Part shown: positions 43,139-54,450 of the stretch, in pieces
Position numbering within the stretch: position 1 is the first letter of the stretch
Layout: every line of letters starts with the position of its first letter
Assembly: GCF_003024155.1 (NCBI RefSeq)
Contig: NZ_CP028136.1
Location: forward strand, 1,116,001-1,180,000
Length of the DNA: 64,000 nucleotides
Direction of reading: 5' to 3'
From: Christiangramia fulva
GTDB lineage: Bacteria > Bacteroidota > Bacteroidia > Flavobacteriales > Flavobacteriaceae
The notes under the pieces: model-generated
The model's input: only the letters and a program-made list of their open reading frames with translations
The model's database searches: none
Told to the model about the DNA's origin: nothing
Program-made: the position numbers and the translations under genes

Positions 43139-43260
43139 ATTAATTTTGTCGTTTATAAGTCAGGTATGCTGGTTAAATGTTATGATTAGCCGATCTTGGT
43201 CTGATCAGCGCTCTTTTATAACTTTAAGAATTCGCGCCCATACAGTGGTTGGAATTTTGA

Positions 43261-43268
43261 TAAATTTG
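43261..43268 (+). promoter_or_regulatory. -7 promoter element for tdk-alr
   Basis: TAAATTTG, perfect TAnnTTTG, 55 bases upstream of the tdk ATG. Confidence 0.6.
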
Positions 43269-43323
43269 TTCCACCTTTATACGGAAGAGGTATTTCCCCC
43301 TTTCCGGACTTGAAAAATACAAA

Positions 43324-43971
43324 ATGTTTCTCGAAAATACAGTAAATCACGAAGAGCAATTTGGCTGGATCGAAGTTATTTGCGGTTCGATGTTCTCGGG
43401 TAAAACTGAAGAACTCATCCGAAGGCTAAAACGCGCAAAATTCGCAAAACAACGCGTTGAGATCTTTAAACCCGCCATTGATACGCGATATCATGAAGAA
43501 ATGGTGGTTTCTCACGATTCCAATGAAATTCGCTCTACTCCTGTCCCTTCGGCCGCCAATATCAGGATCCTGGCCGATGGCTGTGATGTGGTGGGTATTG
43601 ATGAGGCACAGTTTTTTGATGATGAAATCGTCAGTGTATGTAACGATCTGGCAAACCAGGGAATACGCGTAATCGTGGCCGGCCTCGATATGGATTTTAA
43701 AGGAAATCCCTTTGGACCAATGCCAAATTTAATGGCTACTGCCGAATATGTGACCAAAGTTCATGCAGTTTGCACAAGAACCGGAAACCTTGCCCAGTTC
43801 AGTTATAGGAAATCTATCAATGACGACCTGGTTTTTCTTGGGGAAAATGAGGAATATGAACCTTTAAGCCGTGCCGCTTATTTTAAGGCCATGCTTAAAG
43901 AACGCGTGAAAAAGCTGGATGTAAATGAACCCGAAGAATTAAATTCTAAACCCAAAGAAGAAAATGCCTAA
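43324..43971 (+). CDS. tdk: Thymidine kinase
   Basis: 215 residues, type II TK1-like. Salvage phosphorylation of thymidine. P-loop [15 protein letters not shown], Walker B-like [14 protein letters not shown], and [15 protein letters not shown]. The zinc-finger cysteines seen in most TK1 enzymes are largely missing: the loop reads [17 protein letters not shown] with a single Cys. Overlaps alr by 8 bases, so the two are translated together. Confidence 0.95.
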   Translation: MFLENTVNHEEQFGWIEVICGSMFSGKTEELIRRLKRAKFAKQRVEIFKPAIDTRYHEEMVVSHDSNEIRSTPVPSAANIRILADGCDVVGIDEAQFFDDEIVSVCNDLANQGIRVIVAGLDMDFKGNPFGPMPNLMATAEYVTKVHAVCTRTGNLAQFSYRKSINDDLVFLGENEEYEPLSRAAYFKAMLKERVKKLDVNEPEELNSKPKEENA

Positions 43972-45082
43972 AGCCGAAGAGACCGTACTCGAGATTGACC
44001 TTGGGGCGCTGGCACACAATTACCGATTTTTAAGATCAAAACTCGATGAAGATGTTAAATTACTTTCTGTTGTAAAAGCTCATGCTTACGGAAGTGATTC
44101 GGTTGCTATCGCTAAAAAACTGGAAGAATTGGGAACCGATTATTTTGCTGTTGCCTATGTAGAAGAAGGAATTAGGCTTAGGGAAAATGGAATTACCAAA
44201 CCCGTCCTGGTGCTGCATCCGCAATTTACCCATTTTGAATCTATCATTGAACACTGCCTGGAGCCAAATCTTTACAGCGAAAGGACCCTGCAAACTTTTA
44301 TTCAAACTGCTGAAAAGCTTAACCTGGAAAACTATCCCGTTCATATTAAACTTAATACCGGCCTGAACCGTTTAGGTTTTGATGAGCCTGAAATCTCCCG
44401 AATCTCTGAACTAATCACCGGCACCAAAAGAGTAAAAGTGGCTTCTGTTTTTTCCCATCTTGCGGCAAGCGAAGACTGGCAGGAGCGTGAATTTACGGTT
44501 GGACAGATCGATCTTTTCAGGAAGATGAGCCGGCAGCTCATCGAAAATCTTGGCTATGAGCCTTTGCTTCATATCTGCAATACTTCCGGGGTCATTAATT
44601 ATCCAAAAGCGCAGTTTAGCATGGTGAGAACTGGCATTGGCCTTTATGGTTACGGAAATGATAAAAACATCGATCCGCAACTCAAACCGGTAGGGAAACT
44701 AAAAACCATCATTTCACAGATCAGGAAACTGGATAATGGCGCGACTGTGGGCTATAATAGGGCCTTCAAAGTGGAAAAACCAACCCGAATCGCCACTCTG
44801 CCAGTAGGACATGCCGATGGCATCAACCGTATTTACGGACGCGAAAAAGCAGGGGTTTTTATCAATGGTAAATATGCTCCAATTGTTGGAAATGTGTGTA
44901 TGGATATCATTATGGTGAACGTAACTGATATCGATTGTAAAGAAGGTGATGAAGTGATCGTCTTCGGCGGACCTCAGCACCCCGTTGATTTTGCCGAAGC
45001 CGGCGGTACAATTTCTTATGAACTTATAACAGGAATCCAGCGCAGAGTAAGCCGCGTAATTATCCCTGAAAATAAGAAATGA
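43964..45082 (+). CDS. alr: Alanine racemase
   Basis: 372 residues. PLP-dependent L- to D-alanine conversion for peptidoglycan. The PLP lysine lies in [12 protein letters not shown] (usually KANAYGHG, a modest deviation). [10 protein letters not shown] and the C-terminal-domain tyrosine in [21 protein letters not shown] are present. Overlaps the 3' end of tdk by 8 bases. Confidence 0.95.
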   Translation: MPKAEETVLEIDLGALAHNYRFLRSKLDEDVKLLSVVKAHAYGSDSVAIAKKLEELGTDYFAVAYVEEGIRLRENGITKPVLVLHPQFTHFESIIEHCLEPNLYSERTLQTFIQTAEKLNLENYPVHIKLNTGLNRLGFDEPEISRISELITGTKRVKVASVFSHLAASEDWQEREFTVGQIDLFRKMSRQLIENLGYEPLLHICNTSGVINYPKAQFSMVRTGIGLYGYGNDKNIDPQLKPVGKLKTIISQIRKLDNGATVGYNRAFKVEKPTRIATLPVGHADGINRIYGREKAGVFINGKYAPIVGNVCMDIIMVNVTDIDCKEGDEVIVFGGPQHPVDFAEAGGTISYELITGIQRRVSRVIIPENKK

Positions 45083-45137
45083 AGCTCGTATGTTTTTTTT
45101 CTCTAACTTAGGTACGTAACACTAAACTATCTACACT

Positions 45138-45566
45138 ATGGGTTTTTTCAAAGATTTTAAAGAATTTCTGCTTCAGAAAGACATCGTCATGCTGGCTACG
45201 GCTGTCGTCATCGGCGCGGCTTTCAACAAAATCGTCTCTTCGGTAGTGGCCGATGTGATCATGCCGATCATTGGCGTTTTTACCGGTGGTATTGATTTCT
45301 CGCAAAAATTCATTCCGCTTGACGGCAATCATTATGAATCTCTTGAAGCCGCACAGGAAGCCCAGGCAGCAGTGATCACCTACGGAAATCTAATTCAGGC
45401 TATCATCTATTTTATAATAATAGGTTTCTTCATATTTTTGGTGCTTCGCGCTTATGAGAGAATGAAGAAGAAAAAAGATGTACCGGCCGCACCGGCTCCA
45501 AAAGGGCCTACCCAGGAAGAATTGCTTACTGAGATTCGCGACGAACTAAAAAGACAAAATTCATAA
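45138..45566 (+). CDS. mscL: Large-conductance mechanosensitive channel
   Basis: 142 residues. Opens under membrane tension at osmotic downshock. Amphipathic N-terminus [17 protein letters not shown]1 [17 protein letters not shown], a periplasmic loop, TM2 [21 protein letters not shown] and the charged C-terminal bundle ([14 protein letters not shown]). A -7-like TAACTTAG near 45101 precedes it; a terminator follows. Confidence 0.96.
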   Translation: MGFFKDFKEFLLQKDIVMLATAVVIGAAFNKIVSSVVADVIMPIIGVFTGGIDFSQKFIPLDGNHYESLEAAQEAQAAVITYGNLIQAIIYFIIIGFFIFLVLRAYERMKKKKDVPAAPAPKGPTQEELLTEIRDELKRQNS

Positions 45567-45606
45567 AGAAGTACGCTTACCGCTACACTACTCATTTTAA
45601 TAATTA

Positions 45607-45632
45607 AACCCCGGTCAAAAGTCGGGGTTCTT
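45607..45632 (+). terminator. Terminator of mscL
   Basis: ACCCCG, loop GTCAAAAGT, CGGGGT followed by TCTTTTTT. Confidence 0.85.
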
Positions 45633-45718
45633 TTTTCACAAAATCAGAAAATGTGTATGAAATTTTAAAAAATGGCTTTTTTTTAATGGGCAGATACCGC
45701 TTATTAAATTTCAACTAA

Positions 45719-45726
45719 TACCTTTG
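45719..45726 (+). promoter_or_regulatory. -7 promoter element for asd
   Basis: TACCTTTG, perfect TAnnTTTG, 28 bases upstream of the ATG. Confidence 0.6.
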
Positions 45727-45754
45727 CAGTCAATTTTTTAAATTCTAGTAAAAA

Positions 45755-46744
45755 ATGAAAGTAGCTGTTGTTGGCGCCACCGGAATGGTGGGAAATGTAA
45801 TGCTGAAAGTTCTTGAAGAACGCAATTTTCCGTTAACCGAATTGATCCCGGTAGCCTCGGAAAAATCGGTAGGTAAAAAAATAAAGTTCAAAGACCAGGA
45901 ATATGAAGTGGTAGGCCTGGAAACAGCCGTTTCCATGAAACCGGAAATCGCCTTATTTTCCGCGGGAGGAGATACTTCTTTGGCCTGGGCTCCAAAGTTC
46001 GCCGAAGCAGGAACTATTGTGATCGATAATTCTTCAGCATGGAGAATGAATCCAAATCACAAACTCGTAGTGCCAGAGATCAATGCAAAGCTGCTGAACA
46101 AAGAAGATAAGATCATTGCCAATCCTAACTGCTCGACCATTCAACTTTTGATGGCTTTAAAGCCTCTTCATGATAAATACACTATTAAGAGAGTGGTGGT
46201 CTCGACCTATCAGTCAATCACGGGTACCGGAGTGAAAGCGGTTCGACAGCTCGAAAATGAATATGCCGGTGAAAAAGGAGAGATGGCTTATCCTTATCCT
46301 ATTCATAGAAACGCGCTGCCTCATTGCGATGTTTTCCAGGAAAATGGCTACACCAAAGAAGAAATGAAGCTGAGCAATGAAACCAAAAAGATCCTTGGTG
46401 ACGATTCTATAAAACTAACGGCCACGGCAATCAGGATCCCAGTGGTTGGCGGCCATTCAGAATCGGTGAACATTGAATTTGAAAAAGATTTTGACGAAGT
46501 GGAAGTGCGCCAGTTGTTAGCTGATTTTCCCGGAGTGACCGTGCAGGACAATCCGGCGGTGAATACCTATCCCATGCCGATCTATGCTGAAGGAAAAGAC
46601 GATGTCTTCGTTGGTAGAATTAGAAGGGATTATTCTCAGCCCAACACGCTAAATATGTGGATCGTTGCCGATAATCTTCGAAAAGGAGCGGCAACAAATG
46701 CCGTGCAAATAGCTGAATATTTACTGAAAAACGAGCTGGTCTAA
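45755..46744 (+). CDS. asd: Aspartate-semialdehyde dehydrogenase
   Basis: 329 residues. NADPH reduction of aspartyl phosphate, the branch point to lysine/DAP, threonine and methionine. Rossmann start VAVVGATGMVGNVMLKVL; catalytic Cys in IANPNCSTIQLL near residue 128; IRIPVVGGHSESV carries the His. Monocistronic between two terminators. Confidence 0.96.
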   Translation: MKVAVVGATGMVGNVMLKVLEERNFPLTELIPVASEKSVGKKIKFKDQEYEVVGLETAVSMKPEIALFSAGGDTSLAWAPKFAEAGTIVIDNSSAWRMNPNHKLVVPEINAKLLNKEDKIIANPNCSTIQLLMALKPLHDKYTIKRVVVSTYQSITGTGVKAVRQLENEYAGEKGEMAYPYPIHRNALPHCDVFQENGYTKEEMKLSNETKKILGDDSIKLTATAIRIPVVGGHSESVNIEFEKDFDEVEVRQLLADFPGVTVQDNPAVNTYPMPIYAEGKDDVFVGRIRRDYSQPNTLNMWIVADNLRKGAATNAVQIAEYLLKNELV

Positions 46745-46771
46745 TTTTTTTATCAAAGAGTTAAAGTGCAT

Positions 46772-46802
46772 AAGCCTGAATTGTAACATTCGGGCTTTTT
46801 TT
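46772..46802 (+). terminator. Terminator of asd
   Basis: AAGCCTGAA and TTCGGGCTT around an 8-base loop, then TTTTT. Confidence 0.85.
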
Positions 46803-46863
46803 ATTACTAATTTTAACCATTTTTAAACCCATCTTTTATGAAAAAATCATTACCCTCATTTTC

Positions 46864-48996
46864 ATGGCCGGAATTTTAGCTACCTGCGAAAATGATGACA
46901 AACAAAAAAAAGAAACTGCTTTGAATTACCCCGAAACAAAAAAGGTCGATACCGTGACTAATTACTTCGGTACCGAAGTGAAAGATCCTTACCGATGGCT
47001 GGAAAATGACCGTGCAGAAGAAGTTGAAGAATGGGTGAAAGCCGAAAACAAGGTGACCTTTAATTACCTTGAGAAAATTCCTTACCGTGACCAACTTAAA
47101 AAACGCCTTACTGAAATCTGGAATTATGAGAAACTGGGCGCTCCTTTTCATGAAGGGGATTATATTTATTTCTTCAAAAATAACGGACTCCAGAATCAAA
47201 GCGTTCTCTATCGTAAAAAAAGCCCCGATACCGAAGCTGAAGTCTTTCTTGATCCCAATAAATTCAGTGAAGACGGCACCACTTCATTAGGTGGGCTAAG
47301 CTTTTCTGAAGATGGGAAAACTCTGGCTTATGCCATTTCTGAAGGAGGGAGCGACTGGAGAAAGATCATTCTTCTGAATACCGCAAATCACAAAATTCTT
47401 GGTGATACCATCCGCGATGTGAAGTTCAGCGGAATTTCATGGAAAGGCAATGAGGGATTTTACTATTCCAGTTATGATAAACCGAAAGGCAGTGAGCTTT
47501 CCGCAAAAACCGATCAGCATAAACTGTATTATCACAAGCTCGGAACTCCGCAGAGTGAAGACAAGGTGATCTATGGTGAAAAAGAAGGTGAAAAGCACCG
47601 TTATATTGGCGGAAGCGTGACCGAAGACAATCACTATTTGATGATTGCGGCCAGAAATTCTACTTCCGGAGGGGAACTGTATTTAATGGATCTTACTAAA
47701 AAGAATCCGGAACTGGTAACCGTGATCGGCAATGACAAAACCGACACCTACCTGGTGGACAATCAGGGCAGCAAACTTTATCTGCTGACTAATCTTGATG
47801 CTCCAAATCGTCGGGTGGTAACTGTTGACGCGTCTAATCCTACTCCCGAGAACTGGAAGGACTTTATCCCTGAAACCGAATACGTGCTGAGCCCGAGTAC
47901 CGGCGGCGGCTATTTATTTGCCGAATATATGAAAGATGCTATTTCCCAGGTAAAACAATACGATTACGATGGAAAACTGATTCGTGAGGTTGAGCTGCCA
48001 GGAATTGGAACCGTTAGCGGATTTGGAGCCAAAAAAGAGGAAGATACCCTTTATTACACTTTTACCAATTACGTGACTCCGGGAAGTATTTATAAATACA
48101 ACATCGAAAAAGGCAAATCTGAGCTTTATAATAAACCTAATATCGATTTCAATTCAGATAATTACGAAAGCAAGCAGATTTTTTATAATTCCAAGGAAGG
48201 AACAAAGATCCCGATGATCATTACCTATAAAAAAGGAACAAAGATGGATGGCAAGAATCCAACCATGTTATATGGCTACGGCGGATTTGATATAAGCCTT
48301 ACTCCAAGTTTCAGCACGGCGATGAGTGTGTGGCTGGAACAGGGCGGAATCTATGCCGTTCCGAACCTACGCGGTGGCGGGGAATACGGAAAAGATTGGC
48401 ATGATGCCGGGATCAAAATGAAGAAACAGAACGTTTTCGATGACTTTATCGCAGCCGCAGAATATCTTATCGAAAACAATTACACCTCTAAAGATTATCT
48501 GGCGATTCGCGGAGGATCTAACGGCGGACTTTTGGTGGGAGCGACCATGACTCAGCGTCCAGATTTGATGAAAGTCGCCTTGCCGGCTGTTGGCGTAATG
48601 GATATGCTTCGTTACCACACCTTTACCGCAGGCGCGGGCTGGGCTTATGATTACGGAACTGCGGAAGACAGCAAGGAAATGTTCGAATATCTGTATGGAT
48701 ATTCGCCGGTTCATAATGTAAAGGAAGGCGTGGAATATCCCGCGACACTTATCACTACAGGTGACCATGACGACCGGGTGGTACCCGCTCATTCCTTTAA
48801 GTTTGCCGCAGAATTACAGGAAAAACAGGCCGGTGACGAACCTGTTCTGATAAGGATCGAAACCAAGGCGGGTCATGGTGCCGGTAAACCTACCAGCATG
48901 GTCATTGAAGAGTATGCCGATCTTTTCGGTTTTACTTTCTATAATATGGGCTATGAAAGTCTGCCTAATTCAAAAAATGAAAATGTAAAAGCTTAG
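46864..48996 (+). CDS. Prolyl oligopeptidase (S9A family), signal peptide lost by frameshift
   Basis: 710 residues from ATG 46864. N-terminal beta-propeller (about 70-430) and C-terminal alpha/beta hydrolase. Catalytic Ser in [13 protein letters not shown], Asp in [12 protein letters not shown] and His in [11 protein letters not shown]. Cleaves short peptides after proline. As it stands the protein begins [10 protein letters not shown]. An upstream ATG at 46838 followed by A6 (46841-46846) is out of frame by one; with seven A it would read as a lipoprotein signal peptide [17 protein letters not shown] continuous with this frame. So the exported form needs one more A: sequencing error, recent mutation or slippage. 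Confidence 0.92.
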   Translation: MAGILATCENDDKQKKETALNYPETKKVDTVTNYFGTEVKDPYRWLENDRAEEVEEWVKAENKVTFNYLEKIPYRDQLKKRLTEIWNYEKLGAPFHEGDYIYFFKNNGLQNQSVLYRKKSPDTEAEVFLDPNKFSEDGTTSLGGLSFSEDGKTLAYAISEGGSDWRKIILLNTANHKILGDTIRDVKFSGISWKGNEGFYYSSYDKPKGSELSAKTDQHKLYYHKLGTPQSEDKVIYGEKEGEKHRYIGGSVTEDNHYLMIAARNSTSGGELYLMDLTKKNPELVTVIGNDKTDTYLVDNQGSKLYLLTNLDAPNRRVVTVDASNPTPENWKDFIPETEYVLSPSTGGGYLFAEYMKDAISQVKQYDYDGKLIREVELPGIGTVSGFGAKKEEDTLYYTFTNYVTPGSIYKYNIEKGKSELYNKPNIDFNSDNYESKQIFYNSKEGTKIPMIITYKKGTKMDGKNPTMLYGYGGFDISLTPSFSTAMSVWLEQGGIYAVPNLRGGGEYGKDWHDAGIKMKKQNVFDDFIAAAEYLIENNYTSKDYLAIRGGSNGGLLVGATMTQRPDLMKVALPAVGVMDMLRYHTFTAGAGWAYDYGTAEDSKEMFEYLYGYSPVHNVKEGVEYPATLITTGDHDDRVVPAHSFKFAAELQEKQAGDEPVLIRIETKAGHGAGKPTSMVIEEYADLFGFTFYNMGYESLPNSKNENVKA

Positions 48997-49015
48997 TTTC
49001 TTATCTAAGACTTTC

Positions 49016-49057
49016 AAATAGGCTGTTTAATTATTTTAGACAGCCTATTTTATTTTT
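49016..49057. terminator. Terminator between the S9 peptidase and HAD genes
   Basis: AAATAGGCTGT (49016-49026) and ACAGCCTATTT (49040-49050), then TATTTTT; convergent genes share it, and the HAD stop codon lies at its edge. Confidence 0.85.
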
Positions 49058-49646
49058 GGACCTGAAGCCAGACATTTCCTTTTAAAAAATATCCTTTTTC
49101 AGCTTCATACAGGATCTCTTCATCATCATCGGAATATGCTTTTAAAATCTCATAATCCTCCCTAACTTCCTGCTTAAGTCTTCTAACTTTTTCCTCATTA
49201 TTACAGGCTTTTCCCTCGATACGATATTGGCCATTTTTATAGCTGGTTCTCGTACCAAGAACCTTCACTCCCAGGAGATTTTCAAGGTATTTGGTATAGA
49301 CCTCATAGGCGCCGGTGATTATATAAACCTCCACATTTTCAGAAGTATAGCGATGAATATCCCCCAGCATGCTTTTTCGGAAATTTTCAGGATATTCACG
49401 ATCCCAGAATTCTTTGGCAAGATTCGTCATTACTTCCGGCGGAATTCCATCAAGATATTTATAGAAATGCTGTTTGAAGGTAGTTTTATTGAGAAGTTTA
49501 AGGCTATATAATAATGCAAAAGGAAGCATCTGAATCAGGTTCAAAGACCTGGCCTGTTTTTTACTGATTAGGAACTTAAAAAATTCATTTTTAGACGATT
49601 TTCGATAAAGCGTCCGATTCAGATCATAAACAACAATCTGTAGCAT
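49050..49646 (-). CDS. HAD-superfamily phosphatase (HAD-IB-like) with altered motif I
   Basis: 198 residues. Motif I is VVYDLNRTLY: the first Asp (nucleophile) is kept, but the second, general acid/base Asp of DxDxT is Asn. Motif II is YIITGAYEVYTKYLE, motif III the Lys in GKACNNEEKVRRLK, and motif IV AYSDDDEEILYEA. A helical cap lies after motif I. The family includes phosphoserine phosphatase-like enzymes and acyl-glycerol-phosphate enzymes. The D-to-N change predicts weak or different chemistry. Confidence 0.82.
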   Translation of the reverse strand: MLQIVVYDLNRTLYRKSSKNEFFKFLISKKQARSLNLIQMLPFALLYSLKLLNKTTFKQHFYKYLDGIPPEVMTNLAKEFWDREYPENFRKSMLGDIHRYTSENVEVYIITGAYEVYTKYLENLLGVKVLGTRTSYKNGQYRIEGKACNNEEKVRRLKQEVREDYEILKAYSDDDEEILYEAEKGYFLKGNVWLQVQK

Positions 49647-49743
49647 GGAAAATCATTTAAAAAGTGGACGATTTTAAAATTAGAAAAAACTGGACATACT
49701 GTGATAAAATTTGGAACTTGTAACACAGAATTAGGAAAAATTT

Positions 49744-50718
49744 ATGCTTCAGCTACAAAAAGTAACATTTGCCTACGATACCGAACCGGTATTAAAAAAT
49801 ATCAGCTTCAAAATTAAAAAGGGTCAGCACATCTCTTTAATTGGCGAAAGTGGATGTGGAAAAAGCACCCTTCTGCAGCTTATTTATGGATTGCTGCACA
49901 CCGAAGGAAAAATTTTCTGGCAGGATAAGGAGCTCTTAGGCCCACATTTCAACCTTGTCCCCGGGGAACCTTTTATAAAATATCTGGCGCAGCATTTCGA
50001 CCTTATGCTTCCGCTAACTGCCGCCGAGAATGTTGGAAAACATCTCAGTAATTTTTATCCCATTAAAAAGAGGCGAAGAATAAAGGAACTTTTGGAGGTT
50101 GTAGAAATGGAAGATCTTGCCGATAAAAAAGCGAAATTATTGAGCGGCGGACAACAGCAGCGTATTGCCCTGGCTCGTGCCCTTGCAAAGGAACCGGAAG
50201 TTTTGCTACTCGACGAGCCTTTCAGCCACATCGATCATTTCAGAAAAAATAATCTTCGCCGAAAACTTTTTGCATACCTAAAGGAAAAAAATATCACATG
50301 TATCGTGGCAACTCATGACAGCACTGACGCGCTTTCTTATGCCAACAGGACACTGGTGCTTAAAAATGGGAAAATCCATGCCGATGATTCTCCTGAGAAC
50401 CTGTATCAGAATCCGCCGAACAAATATGTGGCATCTTTATTCGGAGATGTGAATCATATCATGCTGCGCAATCTTAGAGCTGACGAGGATAGCCGGAAAA
50501 GGGTTTTGCTCTACCCGCATGAGTTGAAAATCGTAAAAAAATCTGCTGTAAAAGCAATTGTTGAAAAAAGCTATTTTCAGGGGCCTGATTATCTTATCAA
50601 AGCTAAACTGAATACCGATTCGATCCTGATCCAGCACGAAAATGCTTTAGATGAGAATATGGAAATTTCTATCGCTGTTGATAAAAAACTGGTCCATCAG
50701 CGAGTTAGTCGATCTTAA
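49744..50718 (+). CDS. ABC transporter ATP-binding protein with C-terminal TOBE-like domain
   Basis: 324 residues. Walker A GESGCGKSTLL, signature LLSGGQQQRIALARAL, Walker B VLLLDEPFSHID, H-loop VATHD. After the nucleotide domain (to about 225) a beta-rich domain (VKAIVEKSYFQGPDYLIKAKL) resembles the TOBE domain of PotA/FbpC-type importers of ions or small solutes. No permease or binding-protein gene is adjacent, so it works with a distant partner or alone. Its 3' end overlaps the convergent Gre-like gene by 14 bases. Confidence 0.92.
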   Translation: MLQLQKVTFAYDTEPVLKNISFKIKKGQHISLIGESGCGKSTLLQLIYGLLHTEGKIFWQDKELLGPHFNLVPGEPFIKYLAQHFDLMLPLTAAENVGKHLSNFYPIKKRRRIKELLEVVEMEDLADKKAKLLSGGQQQRIALARALAKEPEVLLLDEPFSHIDHFRKNNLRRKLFAYLKEKNITCIVATHDSTDALSYANRTLVLKNGKIHADDSPENLYQNPPNKYVASLFGDVNHIMLRNLRADEDSRKRVLLYPHELKIVKKSAVKAIVEKSYFQGPDYLIKAKLNTDSILIQHENALDENMEISIAVDKKLVHQRVSRS

Positions 50719-51160
50719 GGATCTTTGATGTTTTTCCATTAAAACTGAAATCTTCTCCTTGCTTTAAACCCAGCATGAGTCGGGCTACGGGAGAATTAAT
50801 CCCAATGGCGAAAAAAGCCTCACTGCCCGCGGTAATGATTCCAATAGGCGCAGAAATAAAATAATTGGCGTTGCTGGTTCGCACGATACTTCCGAGCCTC
50901 ACCTCTTCGGTAGAATTCTGGTTATCTATGCGATTAAAAATTTGATGAAGACGATCATTTTCCTTCAGCTGAATGGAAAGTTTATTCCATTCGATATTGA
51001 TCATTTCCCGCCCTGTTTCAAATTTGTCACCTGCGCTGCTTTTAGTTTCATTTTCCAAATCTTCTTTTAGGCCGTCCATGGCTTTCTTAATGACCTCACG
51101 CCTTTCATTTAGGATCTCCCGACAGGAATTTATCAATATTTCTTTTTCAGATTCTGCCAT
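50705..51160 (-). CDS. GreA/GreB-like C-terminal domain protein
   Basis: 151 residues. An N-terminal helical region (about 1-75) with KSSAGDKFETGREM, then a GreA/GreB C-terminal FKBP-like domain ending SPVARLMLGLKQGEDFSF. In GreA the coiled coil has acidic residues at its tip; here the helices are shorter. So an RNA-polymerase secondary-channel factor of unclear activity is possible. Such flavobacterial proteins are often mislabelled 3-oxoacyl-ACP synthase, which this is not. Overlaps mtgA by one base. Confidence 0.75.
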   Translation of the reverse strand: MAESEKEILINSCREILNERREVIKKAMDGLKEDLENETKSSAGDKFETGREMINIEWNKLSIQLKENDRLHQIFNRIDNQNSTEEVRLGSIVRTSNANYFISAPIGIITAGSEAFFAIGINSPVARLMLGLKQGEDFSFNGKTSKILKID

Positions 51161-51831
51161 TATTCCAGACTGAATTTACCGTAATACTGCATCTGCCGTA
51201 CGATCCAGTTCTTGCGTTGCTGTATATAATTTGAAGCGGGATTGGCGCGATATCGCCTTGGATTTGGGAGGACGGCGGCAATGGCAGCAGCTTCATAAGG
51301 CGTAAGTTTTTCAGCACTTTTATGAAACCAGTATTGAGCCGCGGCCTCCGCTCCAAAAACGCCTTTTCCCATTTCCACGCTGTTCAGGTAAACTTCGAGA
51401 ATGCGTTCTTTGCTCCAGAGCATTTCGATGAGAAAAGTGAAATAGGTTTCCAGGCCTTTCCTGAACCAGTTCCGCGCGGGCCACAGAAAAACATTTTTTG
51501 CGGTTTGCTGAGAAATGGTGGAAGCACCGCGAACCCTTCGTCCTTTTTTATTGTTTTCCATTGCCTTTTGGATGGCTTCAAAATCAAAGCCATGATGTTT
51601 CACAAAATTCTGATCTTCGCTGGTGATCACTGCCAACTGTAAATGCCTCGAAATATCTTCAATTGGAACCCAGTCATGTTGAATTTCCTCGTCCGGATTT
51701 TCAAAATACCTGATAACCATCAAAGGAGTAAAAAGCACGGGAACCCATTTATAAACAAGAACCATAAAAATGCTGAACAGAAACAGTCCGGCAATAATTT
51801 TAAGAAGTATTCTAAGGATTCTTTTTATCAT
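51160..51831 (-). CDS. mtgA: Monofunctional biosynthetic peptidoglycan transglycosylase
   Basis: 223 residues. GT51 glycosyltransferase that polymerises lipid II. N-terminal TM anchor (IIAGLFLFSIFMVLVYKWV). Catalytic Glu in VITSEDQNFVKHHGFDFEAI; RRVRGASTISQQTAKNVFL and KERILEVYLNSVEMGKGVFG are the other GT51 motifs. In an overlapping series: FAD oxidase, mtgA (ATGA overlap 51828-51831), then the Gre-like gene (1-base overlap). Confidence 0.95.
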   Translation of the reverse strand: MIKRILRILLKIIAGLFLFSIFMVLVYKWVPVLFTPLMVIRYFENPDEEIQHDWVPIEDISRHLQLAVITSEDQNFVKHHGFDFEAIQKAMENNKKGRRVRGASTISQQTAKNVFLWPARNWFRKGLETYFTFLIEMLWSKERILEVYLNSVEMGKGVFGAEAAAQYWFHKSAEKLTPYEAAAIAAVLPNPRRYRANPASNYIQQRKNWIVRQMQYYGKFSLE

Positions 51832-52949
51832 GCTTGCGTTGCTAAATCTGCAAGATCTGTCCCAACCTGGCTTCCAATGGCTATTCCCATTCCGCCGAGG
51901 CGCACTCCGCAGTATACATTTTGAGAAAGCTTTTTCAAAATAGGTTTTTTCTGCTCACCTACTCCCATAATTCCGCTCCAGGATTGTTCTATCTCAAAAT
52001 TCGTATTGGGCAGAATAGTGTTTTTCAGCAATTCTTTTAGTCGGTTTTGAATAAGATTGGTCAGCCCCATTTCATCAGTTTCTTCGGCTTTAAAATCCAG
52101 ATTCCTTCCGCCACCAAACAGAACTCTATTGCCAATATTTCTAAAATAATAATAGCCTTTATCGAGGTGAAAGGTACCTTCAAATGGCAGTTTTTCTAAT
52201 GGTTTAGTGATCAATACCTGGGCGCGGGCGGGTTTTACTTCTTCAATTCCAAGGCGTGAAGCAAAACCATTGGTCGCGATAATGAGTTTTTTTGAAACAA
52301 GCTCAAATTTTTCAGTTTTGATGTGAACTTTTTCGCCTTCTTCGGAAAAAGATTTCACCTCTACTCCATTAAGAATTTTAATTCCCGAAGCGATCGCTTT
52401 TTTTACCAGGGCCCACATCATTTTTCCAGTGTCTATCTGGCCTTCATATTTATTGAAGATCAGTTTTTGCTGAATTTGTTCAAATCTGAATTTGTTTTCA
52501 GAAATACTGAATACCTCATCACTGAAGACTGGACGAAGCATCTCGTTGATTTCCGGCATTTTCTGAAGGCATTCTTCATATAATTCCTGATCTTCCCTTG
52601 TAAACAGCTCATAGCCGCCGTAAGAACGATAATCGATGGTTTTATCGCCAAGATTCTTCAGCAGAAGTTCAAGGCCGTTAATTCGCTTCTTAATTAAACT
52701 GACAACTTCTTCAGGAGAATGTGTTTTAAGATCGTCGATGATCTCAGAAAGACTGCCAAAACAGGCAAATCCGGCATTTTTAGTGCTGGCGCCTTCAGGC
52801 AACATTCCTTTCTCGAGAATGAGAATTTTCGCGTCGGGCTCTTTTTCTTTCAGTCTTAAGGCACAGTTGAGTCCGGTAATACCACTCCCGACAATTAAAA
52901 AATCAATATTTGTAAACCAGGAATCGGTTTCCCAGAAAGAAAAATTCAT
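51828..52949 (-). CDS. FAD-dependent oxidoreductase (D-amino acid oxidase-like, DAO family)
   Basis: 373 residues. N-terminal FAD Rossmann motif FLIVGSGITGLNCALRL with ILILEKGMLPEGASTKNAG; C-terminal GVGEQKKPIL and YCGVRLGGMGIAIGSQ complete the FAD site. Oxidises an amine or amino acid; substrate unknown. Start is ATG 52949 (MNFSFWE): the two upstream Met codons at 52985 and 52958 fall in or just after the accC terminator. ATGA overlap with mtgA. Confidence 0.87.
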   Translation of the reverse strand: MNFSFWETDSWFTNIDFLIVGSGITGLNCALRLKEKEPDAKILILEKGMLPEGASTKNAGFACFGSLSEIIDDLKTHSPEEVVSLIKKRINGLELLLKNLGDKTIDYRSYGGYELFTREDQELYEECLQKMPEINEMLRPVFSDEVFSISENKFRFEQIQQKLIFNKYEGQIDTGKMMWALVKKAIASGIKILNGVEVKSFSEEGEKVHIKTEKFELVSKKLIIATNGFASRLGIEEVKPARAQVLITKPLEKLPFEGTFHLDKGYYYFRNIGNRVLFGGGRNLDFKAEETDEMGLTNLIQNRLKELLKNTILPNTNFEIEQSWSGIMGVGEQKKPILKKLSQNVYCGVRLGGMGIAIGSQVGTDLADLATQA

Positions 52950-52971
52950 TGTAAACATTTTGTTGAAAGTA

Positions 52972-53006
52972 CAAAAAAACCCCACAGATTTAAAGCCTGT
53001 GAGGTT
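52972..53006 (-). terminator. Terminator of fabH-accB-accC
   Basis: Minus-strand AACCTCACAG (52997-53006) and CTGTGGGGTT (52978-52987) with one G-U pair, followed by a T tract. Confidence 0.85.
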
Positions 53007-53030
53007 TATATCAATAGAGATTTGGCATTT

Positions 53031-54386
<1,356 letters not shown>

Positions 54387-54450
54387 ATCTATTTGCTTTT
54401 AATTTCTGAAGACGAAAAATTGGTCTTGCAGTTAGAAAAAAGGGCAATTT

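Noticed and set aside
46838..46879. 13-codon ORF beginning at the upstream ATG of the S9 peptidase
   Set aside because: It is the frameshifted remains of the signal peptide rather than a separate gene.
50705..51160. 3-oxoacyl-ACP synthase annotation for this gene
   Set aside because: The protein has no ketosynthase motifs and ends in a GreA/GreB-like C-terminal segment.
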